Of a stretch of DNA of 64,000 nucleotides, positions 52,834 to 61,741 are shown in pieces. Numbering within the stretch: the first letter of the stretch is position 1; every line of letters starts with the position of its first letter. The translations under genes and the position numbers were made by a program. A model generated the notes under the pieces. The model had not been told where the DNA came from, made no database searches, and saw only the letters and a list, made by a program, of their open reading frames with translations. Origin of the DNA: Mycolicibacterium peregrinum (GTDB lineage: Bacteria > Actinomycetota > Actinomycetes > Mycobacteriales > Mycobacteriaceae). The stretch spans positions 62,001 to 126,000 of the forward strand of contig NZ_LZSO01000017.1 of the NCBI RefSeq assembly GCF_001665785.1, written 5' to 3'.

Positions 52834-55727
52834 AAATCGGCCGCTTCGATGTCGATGCACAACGGCGGCTTGGTCTTCAGGATGTTCTGGTGGTCGCCGG
52901 TCGGCTGGATGATCACTCCGAGTTCGAGCATCCGGTCACAGATGAGGGCCGTTTCCTCGGTGGCCGGCTCGAGAGTGTCGGGATCGCGAATCATCTCGAC
53001 ACCCAGGTACAGGCCGACACCGTGTACGGTGCCGATGATCGGATGCCGCCTGGCCAGTTCCTCCAGTCGTGACTTCAGATGCGCGCCGACGCGGGACGCG
53101 TTGCCCTGCAGGTCTTCGTCGTTCAGCACGTCGAGCACCGTCATGCCGATCGCGCATGACAGTGGACTGCCGCCGGTGGAGGAGAAGAAGTAGCCCTGGC
53201 TGCGGAAGGCCTCGGCGATCGCGCGGCTGGTGACCACCGCCCCCAGGGGGTAGCCGTTGCCGACCGATTTGGCCATCGACACGATGTCGGGGACCACACC
53301 CTGCTGGTCGAAGCCCCAAAACCATTCGCCCAGACGGCCGTAGCCGACCTGCACTTCATCCGCGACCGCGTATCCGCCCGCGCCGCGCACCGCCGCGTAG
53401 ACCTGCGGTAGGTATCCGTCGGGTAGGGCCATGCCGCCGGCGTTGCCGTAGACCGTCTCGCAGATGAACGCAGCCGGGGCGCGCCCCTCGGCGATCAACT
53501 GGTCGATCTGGGCCACCGCGTCCACCGCGTATCGCTCGACCTCGCTGCCGCGGTACTTACCCCGGAAGCTGTTGGGTGATTCGACGGTGTGCACCCAATC
53601 CGGCCGGGTGGTGAGCGCATTCGGGTTGTCCGCGGTGGAGGTCGACACGGCGTCGGTGCCATACGTCCAGCCGTGATACGCCTCGCGCATTGCCACCACA
53701 TCGGGGCGCCCGGCCGCCGCGGTCGCCAACCGCAGCGCCAGGTCACTGGCCTCAGATCCGGAGTTGACCAGAAATACCGTGTCGAGCGGATCGGGTAGGA
53801 GCCCGGCGAGGCGTTCGCTGAATTCGACGACGGAGGCATAGTTGAACCGCGAGTTGGTGTTCAGCTTGCGCAGCTGCCGGGCTGCTGCCGCCGCGACCCG
53901 CGGGTGCGCGTGGCCCAACACCGTGACGTTGTTGACCATGTCCAGATAGCAGCGTCCGCTGGTGGACATCAGGAAATGCCGCCAGCCCCGTTCGATCCGC
54001 GGCGGTCGGCGGTAGTAGTGCTCCTGTACGGGGGCGAACGCCCGGTCGCGCCGGGCCATCAGATCGTGCTCGGCATGTTCGACGGGTAGTGCCGGTAATC
54101 CGAGCAGCGGGCGCGGATCTCGGCACAGTGCCAGCCAGCCGGGAGCGAGTGCGGGGGCGGTGAGGTGAGGTGCCGCCGGTGTGCCGGCCGGCCGCACTGC
54201 GAGTTCGACACGTCGACCCGGTTCGGCCACGCCCAACCCGTCTCCCGGACCCTCGCTCACTCCGGTCAAAGTCAGCTCGCAGTCGGTGCCGCGAAACGTC
54301 ACCGCAGAGGCTGAGCGATCGACGATCTCACCGCTGAAAGGCATTACCAGCGGGGTGGATTGAGCGGCCCACATGCTGAGCCCGGTCGGCACCACGGCCG
54401 GCTCGTCCTGGCTCAACGCGGGGGCCTGCGAGATTCGCGGTTGTCCGTACCGGGTCACCACCAGTGCCGCCCCGTCGGCCAGTGCGGCCCTGGCCAGTTC
54501 GTCTTCGATGTCGGGTTTCACCCAGCCGCCGGCCATGAAGGCGTCGCTCAGATCATCGGACGTTGCGCCCAGATCCAGCGTCACCACCGGTCCCGGCACG
54601 GTGAGCATCGGCCGGTCAGCCTGTATGGGCTCGGGCGGTGCGGCCAGCCCGAGGTCGGCCTTGATCAGCGCCGTCATCACGTCCATCGGCACCGAGGTGG
54701 CGCACTCGAACATCTGCCACTCGCCGTCGGACTGCTCGGTGAGGTAGTCGTTGTCCGGGTCGAAACCGGCCTGATGTGCTCCGCTGACGATCAGCACCGC
54801 GGTGCGCAGAACCAGCAACGGCCACAACGCTTCAGCCTCGGCAACGCTCAGGGGCCGGATGGCGTGGAAGGCTCGGATGCCGGGCAGCACGGCCACCGGG
54901 TCGGCGCCGGGATGTTGCAGTACCGAGGACAGTGTGATGGCCAGTTCGCTCACGGCCCAACTGTCGGCCAGATCGCCGAGATCGATGATGCCGTCGGGGT
55001 GCACGGCACCGCCTCTGTCGCGGGAGACCACGACATTGGCGTCGGTCAGGTCCATGTGCACGGCCTGCCGGGGCAGCGTGTCGGCCAGTGGTGCGATGCG
55101 CGTCCATGCTTCGTCGGCCGCGGTCTCGAGTCGGGAACGTGCAGCGTCGTCGTCGACGTGGGATGCCAGGCGGGACACCACCTCGGCGCCGTAACGCAGG
55201 TCCCACTGAAGGATCCGGTCGAGGCCGGGATGGCTGAAACCGGCCAATGCTCGGCTGACCCGCCCGGCCAGTGCACCCAGTTCGGCGACCGTGGCCGGCG
55301 GCAGGTAGCCGGACTCGATGAGGGTTCCGCCGGGCAGGTGGCGCAGCAGTCGCACGTAGGCGGTGTCGCCGTTCCGGTTCAGGCGCAGACCGGTTACTGC
55401 AGTGAGCTTTTCGCCGCGCTGGTTGGGCAACGGCTGCGCCACGCGCAAATCCGGTTCGGCTGCTGCGATCAGATCCGCGGCCAATTCCTGAGCGGTCAGC
55501 TCGATCTCGTTGAACGCGGGGTTCGCGATTTTCAGCACCCCGGTGATCGCGTCGCCGTCACCCACCAGGAAATTCTTATCCTGTTGGCTGCCCAGCGATT
55601 TCACGCTTGCCACCAGGCCGAAGTGGGCGGCCAGGATGTCGCGGGCGGACGATTCACCGACCTGGGGTGCGGGCAGCTCAAGCTCGCGCAGAAAGTTGAA
55701 CCCTACGGTTTCGCGGTCGGCGCTCAC
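52791..55727 (-). CDS. Fusion of APH-type kinase and class III aminotransferase/phospho-lyase
   Basis: A 978-residue three-part protein. Part 1 (about 1-340) is a choline-kinase/APH-type phosphotransferase with the catalytic block HMDLTDANVVVS and the metal motif GIIDLGDLADSW. Part 2 (about 370-530) is a beta-rich linker region (MPFSGEIVDRSASAVTFRG), possibly M23-peptidase-like. Part 3 (about 560-978) is a class III PLP enzyme with NSGSEASDLALRLA, VADEVQVGYGR and the PLP lysine in SMAKSVGNG. In animals the related kinase HYKK and the AGXT2L enzymes phosphorylate an amino alcohol and then remove phosphate and ammonia. A one-chain version is the likely role here. Confidence 0.85.
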   Translation of the reverse strand: MSADRETVGFNFLRELELPAPQVGESSARDILAAHFGLVASVKSLGSQQDKNFLVGDGDAITGVLKIANPAFNEIELTAQELAADLIAAAEPDLRVAQPLPNQRGEKLTAVTGLRLNRNGDTAYVRLLRHLPGGTLIESGYLPPATVAELGALAGRVSRALAGFSHPGLDRILQWDLRYGAEVVSRLASHVDDDAARSRLETAADEAWTRIAPLADTLPRQAVHMDLTDANVVVSRDRGGAVHPDGIIDLGDLADSWAVSELAITLSSVLQHPGADPVAVLPGIRAFHAIRPLSVAEAEALWPLLVLRTAVLIVSGAHQAGFDPDNDYLTEQSDGEWQMFECATSVPMDVMTALIKADLGLAAPPEPIQADRPMLTVPGPVVTLDLGATSDDLSDAFMAGGWVKPDIEDELARAALADGAALVVTRYGQPRISQAPALSQDEPAVVPTGLSMWAAQSTPLVMPFSGEIVDRSASAVTFRGTDCELTLTGVSEGPGDGLGVAEPGRRVELAVRPAGTPAAPHLTAPALAPGWLALCRDPRPLLGLPALPVEHAEHDLMARRDRAFAPVQEHYYRRPPRIERGWRHFLMSTSGRCYLDMVNNVTVLGHAHPRVAAAAARQLRKLNTNSRFNYASVVEFSERLAGLLPDPLDTVFLVNSGSEASDLALRLATAAAGRPDVVAMREAYHGWTYGTDAVSTSTADNPNALTTRPDWVHTVESPNSFRGKYRGSEVERYAVDAVAQIDQLIAEGRAPAAFICETVYGNAGGMALPDGYLPQVYAAVRGAGGYAVADEVQVGYGRLGEWFWGFDQQGVVPDIVSMAKSVGNGYPLGAVVTSRAIAEAFRSQGYFFSSTGGSPLSCAIGMTVLDVLNDEDLQGNASRVGAHLKSRLEELARRHPIIGTVHGVGLYLGVEMIRDPDTLEPATEETALICDRMLELGVIIQPTGDHQNILKTKPPLCIDIEAADFYADTLERVLTEGW

Positions 55728-56602
55728 CGCCCGACGAACTCCACGACGACCTCGGTGAATGCGTCGTTGTCGTCCCCCGCGGCGGTGTGCCCCGCATCGG
55801 ACAACTCGACGAACTCGGCAGCAGGCACCTTCTCCAGGAAGTCCTGCACGCCCTCGGGGCTGACCACATCGGAGAGCTTGCCGCGGATCAGCAGGATCGG
55901 AATGGTCAGGTTCATCGCGGCTGATTCCAGCTTGTCCACCCGGGCGAACGGATCGTCCTCGGGCTTGGTGAGGAAGGCCGGATCCCAGTGCCAGTACCAG
56001 CGCCCGTCGCGCTGCCGCAGGTTCTTCTTCAGCCCCTCCGGGCTGCGCGGCTTCGTGCGGTGGGGCAGGTAGGCGGAGACCGCCTCGGCGGCCTGTTCGA
56101 GGGAGTCGAAACCGTCCACGTTGGTGAACATGAAGTCGCGGATACGCGCGCTACCGCTCTTCTCGAACCGGGGCACCACATCGACCAGCACGAGTTTGGT
56201 GACCAGCTCCGGGCCGGCCTCGTGGGACGCCAGGATGCTGGTCAGACCACCCATGCTGGCCCCGATCAGCACCACCGGCCGGCCGACTTGGTACAGCACG
56301 TGCTGCACGTCGGAGCTCAGCGCTTCCACCGAATAGTTCGCGCTGGGGGAGCGGTCACTGTCGCCGTGGCCACGCGCGTCGAGCGCGATCACGTGCAAGC
56401 CGTCGTCGGCCAGGATCTGCCCGGTGTTCTTCCAGGAGTGCCGGTTCTGCCCGCCGCCGTGAAGTAGCAGAACCGTAGGTCGGCCGGCAGCGGACGCGGC
56501 GTCGCGGTTCCATTCGTCGCCGACCAGATTCAGATCGTCGACGCCCCGGAACGTGACGATGTGTGACTCGCTGTGCGCGGTTTTCCCGGTGCTCACGGAC
56601 AT
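55724..56602 (-). CDS. Alpha/beta hydrolase
   Basis: A 292-residue alpha/beta-fold hydrolase. The oxyanion region is LLHGGGQNRHSW, the nucleophile elbow is GASMGG with Ser, the acid is in LIRGKLSDVVS, and the His is in SDAGHTAAGDDND. Its TGA overlaps the ATG of the kinase/aminotransferase gene by 4 nt, so it is the upstream partner in a two-gene operon. Possibly it releases the amino-alcohol substrate from an ester or amide; that is inference. Confidence 0.85.
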   Translation of the reverse strand: MSVSTGKTAHSESHIVTFRGVDDLNLVGDEWNRDAASAAGRPTVLLLHGGGQNRHSWKNTGQILADDGLHVIALDARGHGDSDRSPSANYSVEALSSDVQHVLYQVGRPVVLIGASMGGLTSILASHEAGPELVTKLVLVDVVPRFEKSGSARIRDFMFTNVDGFDSLEQAAEAVSAYLPHRTKPRSPEGLKKNLRQRDGRWYWHWDPAFLTKPEDDPFARVDKLESAAMNLTIPILLIRGKLSDVVSPEGVQDFLEKVPAAEFVELSDAGHTAAGDDNDAFTEVVVEFVGR

Positions 56603-56681
56603 TCCTCTCGGCAGGCCCCGGAAGTCACGTTACCCAGGGGTGTTTTCGTCGCATCTGCGACCCGTGCAAGCGGGCCGTTTC

Positions 56682-56687
56682 TAGAAT
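56682..56687 (+). promoter_or_regulatory. -10 hexamer of TetR gene, leaderless start
   Basis: TAGAAT, 8 nt before the GTG at 56696, with no ribosome-binding site. Confidence 0.45.
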
Positions 56688-56695
56688 CGTCAATC

Positions 56696-57337
56696 GTGCG
56701 GATTGATCCAGGTATCGAGCCGGATGACGCGGCGCGCGACGCCGCCGAGCGCCGCGCGATCATCAGGGCCGCCTTCAGCTGCCTGGCCGAGCCCCACACC
56801 GGTGCCGTGCCGATCGCAGCGGTGCTGGCTCGCGCCGGGCTGTCCACCCGGGCTTTCTATCGCCATTTCGAATCCAAGGACGCGTTGTTCCTGGCCATGC
56901 AGCAGAGCGCGGGCAGGGCGTTGGGTCGCAGGCTCGACGAGATCGCCGACGACACCGATGGTGCGCCCCCCGAACAGCTCGAGCAGTGGATCAGGGTGTC
57001 GTTCGACGTGATACACGACGCGCGACTGCGTGGGCAGGCGTTGGTTCTGGACCTGGAGGAGGTTCGCTCGGCCAAGGGCTACCTGTCCGGGCAGGAACAG
57101 TGGCGGATCGACCGCGAACGGTCGCTGGCGGCTCTCCTGCGCCGCGGCCTGGACGACGCGTCGTTTCCGCTGACCAGGCCGGAGCGGGATGCGGCGGCCA
57201 TCCGCGCAGTGGTCAGCCATGAGTTGTCCCGGCTGGGAGCCGACGGGGATTGGGAGGGTGCGTGCGCCGCCGCGGTGGACTTTGCGCTGCGCGCAGTGGG
57301 TGCGCGCATCGGGTGCAGAGAGCCCGGTAGCACGTAA
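56696..57337 (+). CDS. TetR-family regulator
   Basis: A 213-residue TetR-type regulator. The helix-turn-helix contains PIAAVLARAGLSTRAFYRHFESKDALFLAM. The ligand domain has LRGQALVLDLEEVRSAKGYLSG. The GTG at 56696 is set by the -10 upstream. It is divergent from the hydrolase/fusion operon and 130 nt upstream of the Mce-associated operon, so it may control either. Confidence 0.87.
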   Translation: MRIDPGIEPDDAARDAAERRAIIRAAFSCLAEPHTGAVPIAAVLARAGLSTRAFYRHFESKDALFLAMQQSAGRALGRRLDEIADDTDGAPPEQLEQWIRVSFDVIHDARLRGQALVLDLEEVRSAKGYLSGQEQWRIDRERSLAALLRRGLDDASFPLTRPERDAAAIRAVVSHELSRLGADGDWEGACAAAVDFALRAVGARIGCREPGST

Positions 57338-57467
57338 GGGGCGCCGCCCGAGAGGCGTATCGGGGACTGCCGGTACCGCTGACGACGGTGTGACCGGTGC
57401 CACGTACGTTGGACCGCACGCGTGCTGTCGCACGCGCGATACCGCAGTGCCACCGAGGAGCAGATGT

Positions 57468-58136
57468 ATGGCAGACGACAGCGCCGACGCCGAGTCGGTC
57501 GAGCCGACCGAGGCCGAGGAGCCGAGCCCGTCCGCCCCAGAAGCCGAGGCCGAGGCTGTCGAAAAAACCGAAGAGGCCGACGAGGACGCCGACGGCGAGG
57601 CCGTCGAGGAAGAGTCGGACGAGGCCGAGCCCAAGACCCCCGAACGACGCCGGTTCCTGCGCTCGCAGACTGCGGCGGTCGCCGGCGGGGTGCTTGTCGT
57701 CGCGCTCGTGGCGCTGACCGGTTGGCTGGGTTACGACTACTACCAGGTCCATCAGGAACAGCAGCGCCGTGACATGTTCATGGAAACTGCCCGCCAAGGC
57801 GCGACGAACCTGACGAGCATCGACTGGGAGCACGCCGAAGACGACGTCCAGCGAGTGCTCGACTCATCGACCGGACGGTTCTACGACGACTTCGAGAAAC
57901 GTTCGAAGTCCTTCCTCGACGTGGTCAAACAGATCAAGTCGAAGTCGGTGGGCACTGTTACCGCATCGGCTTTGAAGTCCTACTCGGAGGACAAGGCGGA
58001 CGTGCTCATGTCCGTGACCATTCGGTCCACGAATGCGGGCGTGCCCGAACAGGATCCCCAGGTGTGGCGAATGGTGTTGACAGTGCAGGATATTGAGGGT
58101 GAGGCGAAGGTTTCCAACGTGGAGTTCATCCAGTGA
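57468..58136 (+). CDS. Mce-associated membrane protein 1
   Basis: A 222-residue Mas-type protein with a long acidic N-terminus (first ~60 residues, Glu/Ala/Asp-rich), one membrane span (about 70-92: AAVAGGVLVVALVALTGWLGY) and an NTF2-like extracytoplasmic domain. That domain has the family pattern LDSSTGRFYDDFEKRSKSFLDVVK. Mas proteins normally follow mce operons and stabilise Mce lipid importers. No mce genes are present here, so this is an orphan, like OmamA of M. tuberculosis. GAGGAG lies upstream of the ATG. Confidence 0.85.
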   Translation: MADDSADAESVEPTEAEEPSPSAPEAEAEAVEKTEEADEDADGEAVEEESDEAEPKTPERRRFLRSQTAAVAGGVLVVALVALTGWLGYDYYQVHQEQQRRDMFMETARQGATNLTSIDWEHAEDDVQRVLDSSTGRFYDDFEKRSKSFLDVVKQIKSKSVGTVTASALKSYSEDKADVLMSVTIRSTNAGVPEQDPQVWRMVLTVQDIEGEAKVSNVEFIQ

Positions 58137-58951
58137 GCGGCCGGCACAAGATGCCGCCGGCGGGGCGTCGTAAGGCCGCAGCCGAATCCGCAGAGAGCGC
58201 CCAGCCCGTAGCTGCCGAGCCGGTCAGCCTGGAGGAGACGGGCTTTGAACCGGACAGCGTCGAGCCCGGCAGCGCCGAGCCGGCGCCCGAGGAGGCGGCG
58301 GTCGAGGAATCGGTCGGGCCCGCCGACGAGTCCGTCGTCGCCGACGAAGCCGATGAGCCCCCCGCAGTCGACGGAACGGATGAGCCCGCCGACGGGGCGG
58401 ACGAAACCGAAGAAGCCGACGAGGTGGTGGAGCCCGCGGAAGGCGCTGAGGAGGCCGAACCGTCCCGCCCCCGCGCTCAGGTCAGCCTGCCTGTCGTGCT
58501 GGCGATCATCGCGTTGGTCTTGGCGACGGCCTCCGGGGTGCTGCGCTGGCTGACCGTGTCGCAGAACGAAAGTGACACGGCCCGAGTCGAGTCGGTCCAG
58601 GCCGCCAAGGACATCACGACCCAGATGCTGTCGTATGAGACCGAAACCGTCGACCAGCAGCTCACTGCGGCCCGCGACCGGATGACCGGGGGTTTTCGCG
58701 GTACCTACACCGCGATGATCAACGAGGTGATCCCGGCCGCGCACGCGAAGCGGATCGCGGCAGTCGCCGACGTATTGGAGGTTGGGACGACGACCGCGAA
58801 GCCCGACCGCGTCGAGCTGGTGCTGTTCGTCAATCAGAGTGTCCAGGTCGGCGACGAAATGCCGAAGAAGCACCCGTCGGTGGCACGGGTGACGATGGTC
58901 AAAGACGGTGACCAATGGCTGATGTCCGAGTACGCGCCGGTGCCGCTGTGA
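58133..58951 (+). CDS. Mce-associated membrane protein 2
   Basis: A 272-residue paralogue of the previous protein. The acidic N-terminus is even longer (about 115 residues), followed by a membrane span (VSLPVVLAIIALVLATASGVL) and the Mas domain with LSYETETVDQQLTAARDRMTGGFRGTYTAMI. Its GTG overlaps the preceding stop codon by 4 nt. The pair probably form a complex in the membrane. Confidence 0.85.
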   Translation: MSGRHKMPPAGRRKAAAESAESAQPVAAEPVSLEETGFEPDSVEPGSAEPAPEEAAVEESVGPADESVVADEADEPPAVDGTDEPADGADETEEADEVVEPAEGAEEAEPSRPRAQVSLPVVLAIIALVLATASGVLRWLTVSQNESDTARVESVQAAKDITTQMLSYETETVDQQLTAARDRMTGGFRGTYTAMINEVIPAAHAKRIAAVADVLEVGTTTAKPDRVELVLFVNQSVQVGDEMPKKHPSVARVTMVKDGDQWLMSEYAPVPL

Positions 58952-59853
58952 CCGAGCCGCGCTGGATCGATGTCGCGACCCCGGCAGTACAACTGCGGGC
59001 GTTGGTGTGGGGGCCCGATGACGGCCCGGTGGCGTTGTGCCTACACGGGTTTCCCGACACCGCCTACGGTTGGCGCAAGGTCGCCCCGATCTTGGCGAAG
59101 GCCGGCTGGAAAGTGGTGGCGCCGTTCATGCGCGGCTACGTGCCCTCGTCGATTCCTGCCGACGGCAGCTATCACGTCGCTGCGCTGATGGACGACGCGC
59201 TGAATCTCTTGCAGGCGGCCGGACCCACAGGGCGTGATTTGATCATCGGCCATGACTGGGGTGCCATGGCGGCAGCGGGAGTGGCCGCGCTGCCGGACAA
59301 CCCGTTCACCAGAGCGGTGATCATGTCGGTACCGCCGATGGCCTCGTTCCAGCCGCTGGGACGGGTGCCCGACGCAGGCAAGCTGATGGCCCAGCTGCCG
59401 CGGCAGGCGCTGCGCAGCTGGTACATGATGTACTTCCAATTACCTTGGCTGCCTGAACGTTCTGCGTCCTGGGTGGTGCCGCGGTTGTGGAAGGCGTGGT
59501 CGCCGGGATACGACGCCGCCGAGGACCTGCGCCACGTCGACGCCGCGATCGGGGCGCCGGACCGCTGGCGCGCCGCGCTGGGCTACTACCGGGCCACGAT
59601 CCGGATGAGCAAACCGCCGGCCCGGTACGCCGAGCTGCACAAACACTTGGCGCTGCCGCCGGTGCTGCCGTCGCTGTACCTGCACGGTACCGATGACGGT
59701 TGTGCCGCACCGGATTACATCCGGTGGGTGCGTGACGTGCTGCCCGCCGGCAGCGACACCCATGTCGTCGAATCCGGTGGTCACTTCCTGCAACTCGATC
59801 AGCCCGACGCCACAGCCGCTCGTATCCTGGACTTCGTCGGACGTGCCGGTTAA
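58948..59853 (+). CDS. Epoxide-hydrolase-like alpha/beta hydrolase
   Basis: A 301-residue alpha/beta hydrolase. HGFPDTAYGWRK is the HGxP oxyanion motif, and GHDWGAMAAA has Asp as nucleophile, typical of epoxide hydrolases and dehalogenases. The late His is in ESGGHFLQLDQP. The ring-opening Tyr candidates are in YYRATIRMSK and SWYMMYFQLPW. The GTG overlaps the stop of the second Mas gene, so it belongs to the same operon. Confidence 0.85.
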   Translation: MTEPRWIDVATPAVQLRALVWGPDDGPVALCLHGFPDTAYGWRKVAPILAKAGWKVVAPFMRGYVPSSIPADGSYHVAALMDDALNLLQAAGPTGRDLIIGHDWGAMAAAGVAALPDNPFTRAVIMSVPPMASFQPLGRVPDAGKLMAQLPRQALRSWYMMYFQLPWLPERSASWVVPRLWKAWSPGYDAAEDLRHVDAAIGAPDRWRAALGYYRATIRMSKPPARYAELHKHLALPPVLPSLYLHGTDDGCAAPDYIRWVRDVLPAGSDTHVVESGGHFLQLDQPDATAARILDFVGRAG

Positions 59854-61099
59854 CCGACTCACTGCGGTCGATGCGCAGATGTTCTGGATGTCGTCCAGGA
59901 TGCCCAACGACACGTTCCTGCTGTACGGATTCGACGGTGTGCCCGTCGATCTGCCCGGGGTGCTCGCCGAGTTGGTTGCCAATGCCCGCACCAGCCCGGA
60001 CCTCTCACAGCGGATCGATGACAGCGCACGGCTGCACTACCCGGCCTGGGTACCCGCTCCGGTCGACGAACTCCGGTTCGTGGTGCACGAACTCGTGCAG
60101 CCGACCTGGCTGGGTTGTCTGGCTGCCATCAGTGAGCTGGTGGACGCTCAACTGGATGCGCAGCTGGCGCCGTGGCGGCTGCACGTCTTTCCTGGGGTCG
60201 AGGGGATGCCCGGCGTTGCCGGGGCAGGCACCGTTGCGGTCCTGCAGATCACGCACGCCCTCGGCGGCGGAGGGCGCACCTGCGGTCCGGCAGCGGTGAT
60301 GTTCGGCCGCCCGGGGCCGGTTGCGCCGGTGACGCCGGTGTACGGACATCCCGCGATGCTGCCGTGGCGCAGCATCGAAGCAGCCCGCGCGCACCGCCAG
60401 TTGGTGGCCGACACCGAAGCCGGGCGGGTTCCACCGGCTGCGACGCCGCGCACGCCGCTGCGGACCAACGACCACCCGACGGGTGTACGCCGGATGCGCA
60501 CCGTTGTCCGCGATCGAGCGCAACTCTCGGGAGCCACCGTGACGGTCTGTGCCCTGGCCGGAATCTCCGAAGCCCTGGCCGGGCAGCTCCGTGAGCTCGG
60601 GACAGATCCGGCCACCCTCGGCGCCGAGGTGACCATGGCGAAATCCGGTCCACGCCAGGCATACAACCATTTCGGAACGGTCGGCGTGGGGCTGCATCCG
60701 TCGCTGCCGGTGACGCAGCGCCGCGCCGCGATCGCTGCTGAACTGGCGGCGCGGCGGGAACGCGCCGCGCACCCGGCGATGCGGGCCTCGGAACGTGCCT
60801 TTGCCGCCACCCCGGCCCCGCTTCTGCGCTGGGGGATCGGCCAGTTCAATCCCGACGCACGTTCGGCGACGGTCACCGGGAACACCGTGGTGTCCAGTGT
60901 GAACTGCGGCGCCGCGGATTTCGGTTTCGGCGGTAAGCCGGTACGGCTGGCTGCGGCGTTTCCCGGATTGTCGCCGATGGTGGGGCTCACTCACTGCGTG
61001 ACGGGCGTGGGTGACACCGTCTCGATCAGCGTGTTCGGGGCAGAGTCGGCGATCGGGGACGTCGATGGGTATATCGAGCGGCTGGAAGCGGCGTTGTGA
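59843..61099 (+). CDS. WS/DGAT-like acyltransferase with degenerate active site
   Basis: A 418-residue protein with the overall pattern of wax-ester synthase/diacylglycerol acyltransferases: RLTAVDAQMFWM at the start, and late GNTVVSSVNCGAADFGFGGKPVRLAAAFPGLSPMVGLTHCV. The catalytic HHxxxDG is replaced by THALGGG (137-143): the second His remains but the first His and the Asp are lost. It may be inactive as an acyltransferase or use another mechanism. Overlaps the hydrolase gene by 11 nt. Last gene of the Mas operon. Confidence 0.8.
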   Translation: MPVNRLTAVDAQMFWMSSRMPNDTFLLYGFDGVPVDLPGVLAELVANARTSPDLSQRIDDSARLHYPAWVPAPVDELRFVVHELVQPTWLGCLAAISELVDAQLDAQLAPWRLHVFPGVEGMPGVAGAGTVAVLQITHALGGGGRTCGPAAVMFGRPGPVAPVTPVYGHPAMLPWRSIEAARAHRQLVADTEAGRVPPAATPRTPLRTNDHPTGVRRMRTVVRDRAQLSGATVTVCALAGISEALAGQLRELGTDPATLGAEVTMAKSGPRQAYNHFGTVGVGLHPSLPVTQRRAAIAAELAARRERAAHPAMRASERAFAATPAPLLRWGIGQFNPDARSATVTGNTVVSSVNCGAADFGFGGKPVRLAAAFPGLSPMVGLTHCVTGVGDTVSISVFGAESAIGDVDGYIERLEAAL

Positions 61100-61108
61100 G
61101 TGATCGGC

Positions 61109-61708
61109 CTAGCGACGCAGCATCGCGATGCCGACATCCAGCGCGGACTCGAGGTAGCTCAGGTCGCCGGAGGCCAGCATCACGCTGACCCCGCCCTGGA
61201 TCCCGGCCAGCAGGGCGGCGCCCACCTTCTCGGCGTCCAGATCGGCGGCCATCTTTCCCTGCGACTGCATGTGCCGGATGCCCGCTGAGATCTCGTCATG
61301 CCATTGCCGCAGTAGGGCTTTGGTGACCGCCTGGGCGCCGGGAGTGGTGCGGCCGATCTCCGACATCAGCAGGCTCAGCGGGCAGCTCTGGCCTTGGCGG
61401 CGGTAGCGTTCCACGACCGCGTCGCGCCAGCGTTGCCAGGCGGCCCATGAGGTGAGTTCGCCGAGGTAGGGCTGCTGATCCTCCAGCACCATCTGGGCTT
61501 CGCGTTCGGCCACCGCGAGCAGCAGCTGGTCCTTCCCGTCGGGAAAGTAGTGGAACAGCTGGCTCTTGGACGTCTGGGTATGGGCACGGATATCGTCGAG
61601 CGTGGTGGCGGCCACCCCGTGGCTGCGGATCACCGAAGCGGCGCCCTCGATGATGCGGCGTCGGGTGGCCTCGCCCTTGGCGGTCAGTTTCTGGACTTGC
61701 AGGTCCAT
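61109..61708 (-). CDS. TetR-family regulator
   Basis: A 199-residue TetR-type repressor: the helix-turn-helix VAATTLDDIRAHTQTSKSQLFHYFPDGKDQLLLAVAERE, then a C-terminal domain of the TetR_C group with MSEIGRTTPGAQAVTKALLRQWHDEI. The ATG at 61708 is confirmed by the intergenic palindrome 18 nt upstream. It very likely controls itself and the divergent SDR. Confidence 0.88.
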   Translation of the reverse strand: MDLQVQKLTAKGEATRRRIIEGAASVIRSHGVAATTLDDIRAHTQTSKSQLFHYFPDGKDQLLLAVAEREAQMVLEDQQPYLGELTSWAAWQRWRDAVVERYRRQGQSCPLSLLMSEIGRTTPGAQAVTKALLRQWHDEISAGIRHMQSQGKMAADLDAEKVGAALLAGIQGGVSVMLASGDLSYLESALDVGIAMLRR

Positions 61709-61725
61709 TTTCAGCGGCCTATACC

Positions 61726-61741
61726 TGGACTCATGAGTCCA
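61726..61741. promoter_or_regulatory. 16-bp palindromic TetR operator over the SDR start
   Basis: TGGACTCATGAGTCCA is a perfect 16-base palindrome whose central ATG is the start codon of the SDR gene (61733). It lies between the divergent TetR and SDR genes and is the obvious operator for the TetR protein. Confidence 0.65.

Noticed and set aside
54360..56072. 570-codon plus-strand open frame
   Set aside because: Antisense to the kinase/aminotransferase fusion and the hydrolase, with repetitive Gly/Gln/His/Arg content and no recognisable motif.
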